Positions 12,558 to 16,029 of a DNA stretch of 16,029 nucleotides are shown in pieces (positions within the stretch are counted from its first letter, which is position 1; each line of letters starts with the position of its first letter). Source of the stretch: an uncultured Actinomycetes bacterium. Lineage in GTDB: Bacteria; Actinomycetota; Aquicultoria; CAJVYJ01. The DNA lies in assembly GCA_913009475.1 (NCBI GenBank), contig CAJVYJ010000020.1:1-16029 (forward strand), given 5' to 3'. The translations under genes were made by a program, and so were the position numbers. The notes under the pieces are model-generated. The model was not told the DNA's origin. It was given only the letters and a program-made list of their open reading frames with translations, and did not search any database.

Positions 12558-13018
12558 TTATCTGTTTTTTCAAGCTCATTAAGACTTCCAGGTTCTCTCA
12601 TTATTATGATAATAAGCAAAAACATCCCCACAAAGATAGAAGTATCGGCGAAATTAAAAACCGGCCAAAAATGAAAGTCGATAAAGTCAGTAACGTTACC
12701 AAATAAAAAACGGTCCATTAAATTGCCCAACGCTCCGCCGACCGCCAGTCCCAGCGCCAATTGGGTTAATCCGCCCTTTTCTTTATTGTTAAGGATGAAA
12801 AGCACGGCTGCTGCAATAGCGACTATCGCGATTATTAAAAAGAGCCATTGTTTATTAGGTAATATACCAAAGGCAGCGCCGCTATTTTTAATATGAGTAA
12901 AGCTGATTATGCCTTTGATGATTGGCTTGGATTGGTCAAGCGGCAAATACCTTCTGACCATGAGTTTGCTGATTTGGTCGCCTGCGAGTACTAAAAGAAC
13001 AACGGCAAAAAATATCAT
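12554..13018 (-). CDS. lspA: Lipoprotein signal peptidase (signal peptidase II)
   Basis: The 154-residue membrane aspartic protease cuts the signal peptide from prolipoproteins after diacylglyceryl addition. Four hydrophobic segments are visible (about 1-13, 57-76, 85-101 and 126-140). Conserved features are GDQISK (13-18), KNSGAAFG (44-51), GNLMDR (98-103), the catalytic Asp111 in VTDFI and the second catalytic Asp125 in FNFADTS. The GAGG upstream lies about 11 bases from the ATG at 13018, slightly long. It starts 22 bases after the DksA-like gene. Likely clients in this window are the two predicted lipoproteins at 178-541 and 954-1598. Confidence 0.97.
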   Translation of the reverse strand: MIFFAVVLLVLAGDQISKLMVRRYLPLDQSKPIIKGIISFTHIKNSGAAFGILPNKQWLFLIIAIVAIAAAVLFILNNKEKGGLTQLALGLAVGGALGNLMDRFLFGNVTDFIDFHFWPVFNFADTSIFVGMFLLIIIIMREPGSLNELEKTDK

Positions 13019-13040
13019 TGGATATTAAACCTCACTATAT

Positions 13041-13412
13041 TTAATAATTTTCTTCTTCTTTTTTACAGTTAATACAGTACTCGACATAAGGCAGGGCCTT
13101 TAGGCGTCGTTCATTTATCGGTTCATGGCATCGAGAGCAGATACCATAAGTCCCTGAGTCAATACTATCAATGGCTATCTCTATCTGGCGCAATATATCT
13201 TTTCGATTCTGTTGCAGCGAGAAATCTCTTTCGCGTTCGAATGTAATGGAAGCCGAGTCACCTATCTGGTCCTCGAAATTGTTGTCACCGGCTGAATCGA
13301 AATCTTGAGAGACTTCCCGGTTCTCTTTTTCCATTGATCTGATTTCAGCTTGAACTCTTTTCTTTTCTTTTTTTAAAATATTTCTAAACATTTCAATTTT
13401 TATACTGTCCAC
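13041..13412 (-). CDS. DksA/TraR-family zinc-finger protein
   Basis: The 123-residue protein has an N-terminal charged helical region (about 1-35), an acidic linker with DFDSAGDNNFEDQIGD, a second helix, and a C4 zinc finger with Cys92, Cys95, Cys113 and Cys116 (ICSRCHEPINERRLKALP). This is the DksA/TraR C4 layout. Proteobacterial DksA acts on RNA polymerase with ppGpp, but whether Gram-positive members do so is not shown. The start is GTG at 13412 because GGAGG (13418-13422) lies 6 bases upstream. An internal ATG seven codons later has no such site. The place between ileS and lspA is also found in Firmicutes and Actinobacteria. Confidence 0.9.
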   Translation of the reverse strand: MDSIKIEMFRNILKKEKKRVQAEIRSMEKENREVSQDFDSAGDNNFEDQIGDSASITFERERDFSLQQNRKDILRQIEIAIDSIDSGTYGICSRCHEPINERRLKALPYVEYCINCKKEEENY

Positions 13413-13470
13413 CTAAAACCTCCAAATATTAATTATATCTAGATTTCTTTTTCAGCGGTTTTATAAACAT

Positions 13471-15980
13471 TTAATTACCGTTATTGATGACATCGGCGCA
13501 ACGACCGCAGATTTCCGGGTTATTAGGATCTTTACCTATATCGAGCCGCCAATTCCAGCATCTTTGACATTTACTTCCCGTAGCGTGTTCGATGCCTATA
13601 GCCAACCCCGGTATATTATCGCTCTTCCATAGGTCTTCCGGAGGCGTGCCTTCGTTTATCTCTACTTGCGAGACAATTAGAATCGATGGCATGTCGTCCA
13701 AATAATCATTGATAATATCGTTTAAATCTTCCGGCGGATATATAAGGGCCGCGGCTTCCAGCGAACCGTTTACGACCCCTTTATTCCTGGCGATCTCAAC
13801 CGCTTTACTGATCTCACCCCTTAGTCCCAGCAACCTCTCCCAATCTTGCGCGAGCCCAAGGTCACAAAAGTCCGGATTACTCTCCGGCATCATGCTCAAA
13901 TGAACGCTCTCACTATCTTTTAATTGGTCCGGCAATAGCTGCCAAGCCTCTTCGGTGGTAAATACAAGTATCGGAGCTAATAACTTTATAAGGTCAACCA
14001 AGATATAAGCCAGGACCGTCTGGGCCGAGCGACGCTCTTTAGAGTCAGGCGCGAATGTATATAGCCGATCTTTTAAGACATCAAGGTAGAATGAGCTTAA
14101 ATCGATATTGCAAAAATTATAGAGCGCGTGATAAGCAAGATAAAACTTATACTCATCATAGACTTGGCGAGTTTTAGCGATTACTTGTTGAAGACGCATA
14201 AGCGCCCACTTATCAATACTGGTCATATCCGCATAGTCGACTCTATCGTCGACAATATTAAAATCATTTAGATTGCCTGAAATAAACCTGATCGTATTTC
14301 TGATGCGCCTGTAAGTCTCGGTAATCCTTTTTAATATCTCATCCGATATGGCAATATCGGATTGGTAGTCCGAAGACGATACCCATAATCTCAATATATC
14401 CGCCCCGGAATTTTTTATTACTTTCAGTGGGTCTATTACGTTACCTAGTGATTTCGACATCTTGCGTCCCGCCCCGTCAACCAGAAAACCATGGGTAAGA
14501 ACTTCCCGATAAGGGGCTTTATCTTCCAAACCGACTGAAGTTAATAGTGATGACTGGAACCAACCCCGATGTTGGTCGGAACCTTCCAAATATAAGTCCG
14601 CCGGCCACGACAGCTCTTTTCTCGTCTTCAATACCGCTTCATGGCTAACACCCGACTCAAACCAGACGTCTAAAATATCTCTTTCCGGGTTAATGTTTTT
14701 ACCGCCGCATTTTGGACATAAGGTCCCGGGAGGCATCAACTCCTCAACAGGCTTCTTAAACCAGCTGTCGGCGCCCTCGACCCTAAAAACCTCCTCGACA
14801 TAGTTCAACACGTCTCTTGAGGCGATTATTTCTCCGCAATCACCGCAATAAAATACAGGTATGGGCACTCCCCAGGCACGTTGCCTGGAAATACACCAGT
14901 CAGGCCGGTCACTTACCATGGCGTTAATACGATTAATGCTCCATGCCGGAGTCCAGCGAACGCTTTTGATTGCGTTCAAGGCCCGCGCTCGCAACTCTTG
15001 ATTATCCATCGATATGAACCACTGTCTAGTGGCTCTAAATATCACCGGTTTTTTACAGCGCCAGCAATGAGGATAAGAATGATTGATATTTTCAGTGAAT
15101 ATTATTGTGCCGTTTTGCCGAAGGTCCTCTATGATTTGATTATTAGCTTTTAATATATGCTCACCCGCGTATTTGCCCGCTTCTACGGTAAAAATCCCTC
15201 TATCGTCAACCGGCATCGGCGTAGGCAAGTTATTTTTCAGACCAACCACGAAATCATCTGCGCCATGACCGGGCGCGATATGGACGCTGCCTGTTCCTTG
15301 ATCTAAGGCCACATACTCGGCCATAACAACTCTTGATAGTTTATCGGGGAAGATAGGATGCCGCACGAGTTGTCCCTGTATATCTTGACCGGTAAAAGAC
15401 GCGCATACTTTTAAAGGGCTGTCTAATTTTTCACGCATGACATCCAGTAATGTTTCCGCCACTATCAATATCTCATCCTTATATAACGCCGCTGCGTATT
15501 TAGCTTCAGGTTTGACCGCGACAGCTACATTGGCCGGCAATGTCCAAGGGGTTGTCGTCCAGACTAATAAACTTTTGGGCCGCGGAAAATCCTTTAAAAA
15601 AGTACTGTCACTTTTTAAAGTAAATTTCAGGTAGATAGACGGTGAGGATTCGTCACCGTATTCGATTTCCGCCTCAGCCAAAGCCGTCCGGCAACTCCAA
15701 CACCAATGAATGGGTTTTCTGCCTTTATAAATTAGACCGTTTTGATAAAGCTCATTGAAGACTCTGACATTAGTAGCTTCGTAAATGTGGTCAAGAGTCA
15801 AATATGGATGGTACCATTGGCCGGTTACTCCCAACCGGATAAACTGAAGACGTTGCCTATCTACAAACTTTAACGCGTAATCACGACACAACTCCCTGAT
15901 TTCAGCTTGGCTGATCGTCGCCGCTTTTTTTCCCAATCTTTTTTCAACTTCATGCTCGATCGGCTGACCGTGGCAGTCCC
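13471..15980 (-). CDS. ileS: Isoleucyl-tRNA synthetase, 5' end missing
   Basis: The visible part is 835 residues plus stop. The frame does not start at the TTG at 15936. It continues in frame to the adapter junction with DCHGQPIEHEVEKR, the conserved DCHG motif of class I IleRS, and two bases of the preceding codon (probably Trp). About 90 N-terminal residues, including the HIGH motif, are lost. Seen in order (fragment numbering) are CP1 editing-domain motifs TTTPWTLPAN (141-150) and GTGSVHIAPGHGADDF (about 228-243), KMSKS (506-510), the tRNA-binding helical domain, and a C-terminal zinc site with four cysteines at 804, 807, 824 and 827. The domain order is that of the bacterial (E. coli-like) form. 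It is followed after 58 bases by the DksA-like gene. Any T-box or other leader lies outside the window. Confidence 0.96.
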
Positions 15981-16029
15981 AGATCGGAAGAGCGTCGGGT
16001 AGGGAAAGAGTGTAGATCTCGGTGGTCGC
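15981..16029 (-). other. Illumina adapter, reverse complement
   Basis: The sequence starts AGATCGGAAGAGCGTCG and continues to GTGGTCGC. It is the reverse complement of the same P5/universal adapter found at 120-177, with one apparent mismatch (G at 15998 where T is expected). It cuts ileS after 15980. It is the P5 side and not the P7 side, so both ends of the contig carry the same adapter arm. Confidence 0.97.

Noticed and set aside
556..12614. A 17-base identical string at 556-572 and 12598-12614, centred on TTATTATGATAATA.
   Set aside because: One copy lies in Ile/Met codons of lspA and the other in AT-rich upstream DNA. The string is low complexity and near-palindromic, so chance is the simplest explanation for a shared repeat.
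1..16029. CRISPR array, transposon, prophage, tRNA or rRNA gene.
   Set aside because: I saw no regularly spaced repeats, transposase or phage motifs, tRNA T-loop or CCA patterns, or rRNA-like stretches on either strand. Read by eye, this is not a computed exclusion.

Overview
The window is one assembled contig whose genuine insert runs from about 178 to 15980. Both outer ends are Illumina adapter: a forward P5/universal adapter at 120-177, preceded by T-rich low-complexity sequence at 1-119, and the reverse complement of the same adapter at 15981-16029. Both terminal genes are therefore cut by the library junction and not by biology.

Gene content and order suggest a member of the Actinomycetota (Actinobacteria), probably a low- to mid-GC, deep-branching or anaerobic lineage. 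The strongest hint is an actinobacterial-type integration host factor (mihF) directly upstream of gmk-rpoZ-coaBC, followed by metK between coaBC and priA. That is the usual actinobacterial arrangement. The DksA-like protein, the YugP-type membrane zinc peptidase and the SAM-I riboswitch are also common in Firmicutes, so this placement is an inference.

Layout. (1) 178-541, minus: 5' part of a lipoprotein gene with propeller-like repeats, truncated by adapter. (2) 542-953: a divergent intergenic region with a promoter for each direction, inverted repeats, and on the plus strand a leader with a hairpin, an intrinsic-terminator-like hairpin and small reading frames. (3) 954-1598, plus: a predicted lipoprotein of unknown function. 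(4) From 1660 to the right end, every gene is on the minus strand and read right to left in three transcription blocks. The first is ileS (5' truncated), dksA-like, lspA and rluD. The second is mihF, gmk, rpoZ and coaBC, with its own promoter. The third is metK, priA, def, fmt, yugP-like and rsmB, behind a promoter that overlaps the coaBC stop codon and a SAM-I riboswitch with terminator.

The minus-strand genes are housekeeping: isoleucyl-tRNA charging, lipoprotein signal peptide cleavage, rRNA modification (rluD, rsmB), GMP phosphorylation, RNA polymerase omega, CoA and SAM synthesis, replication restart, and formylation/deformylation of initiator methionine. LspA would mature lipoproteins such as the two predicted at the left end. 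The riboswitch places SAM synthesis, SAM-dependent RsmB and the formyl-methionine genes behind one SAM-sensing gate. I found no CRISPR array, transposase, phage gene, tRNA or rRNA gene. The less explained part is the plus-strand leader and small-ORF arrangement at 709-985.
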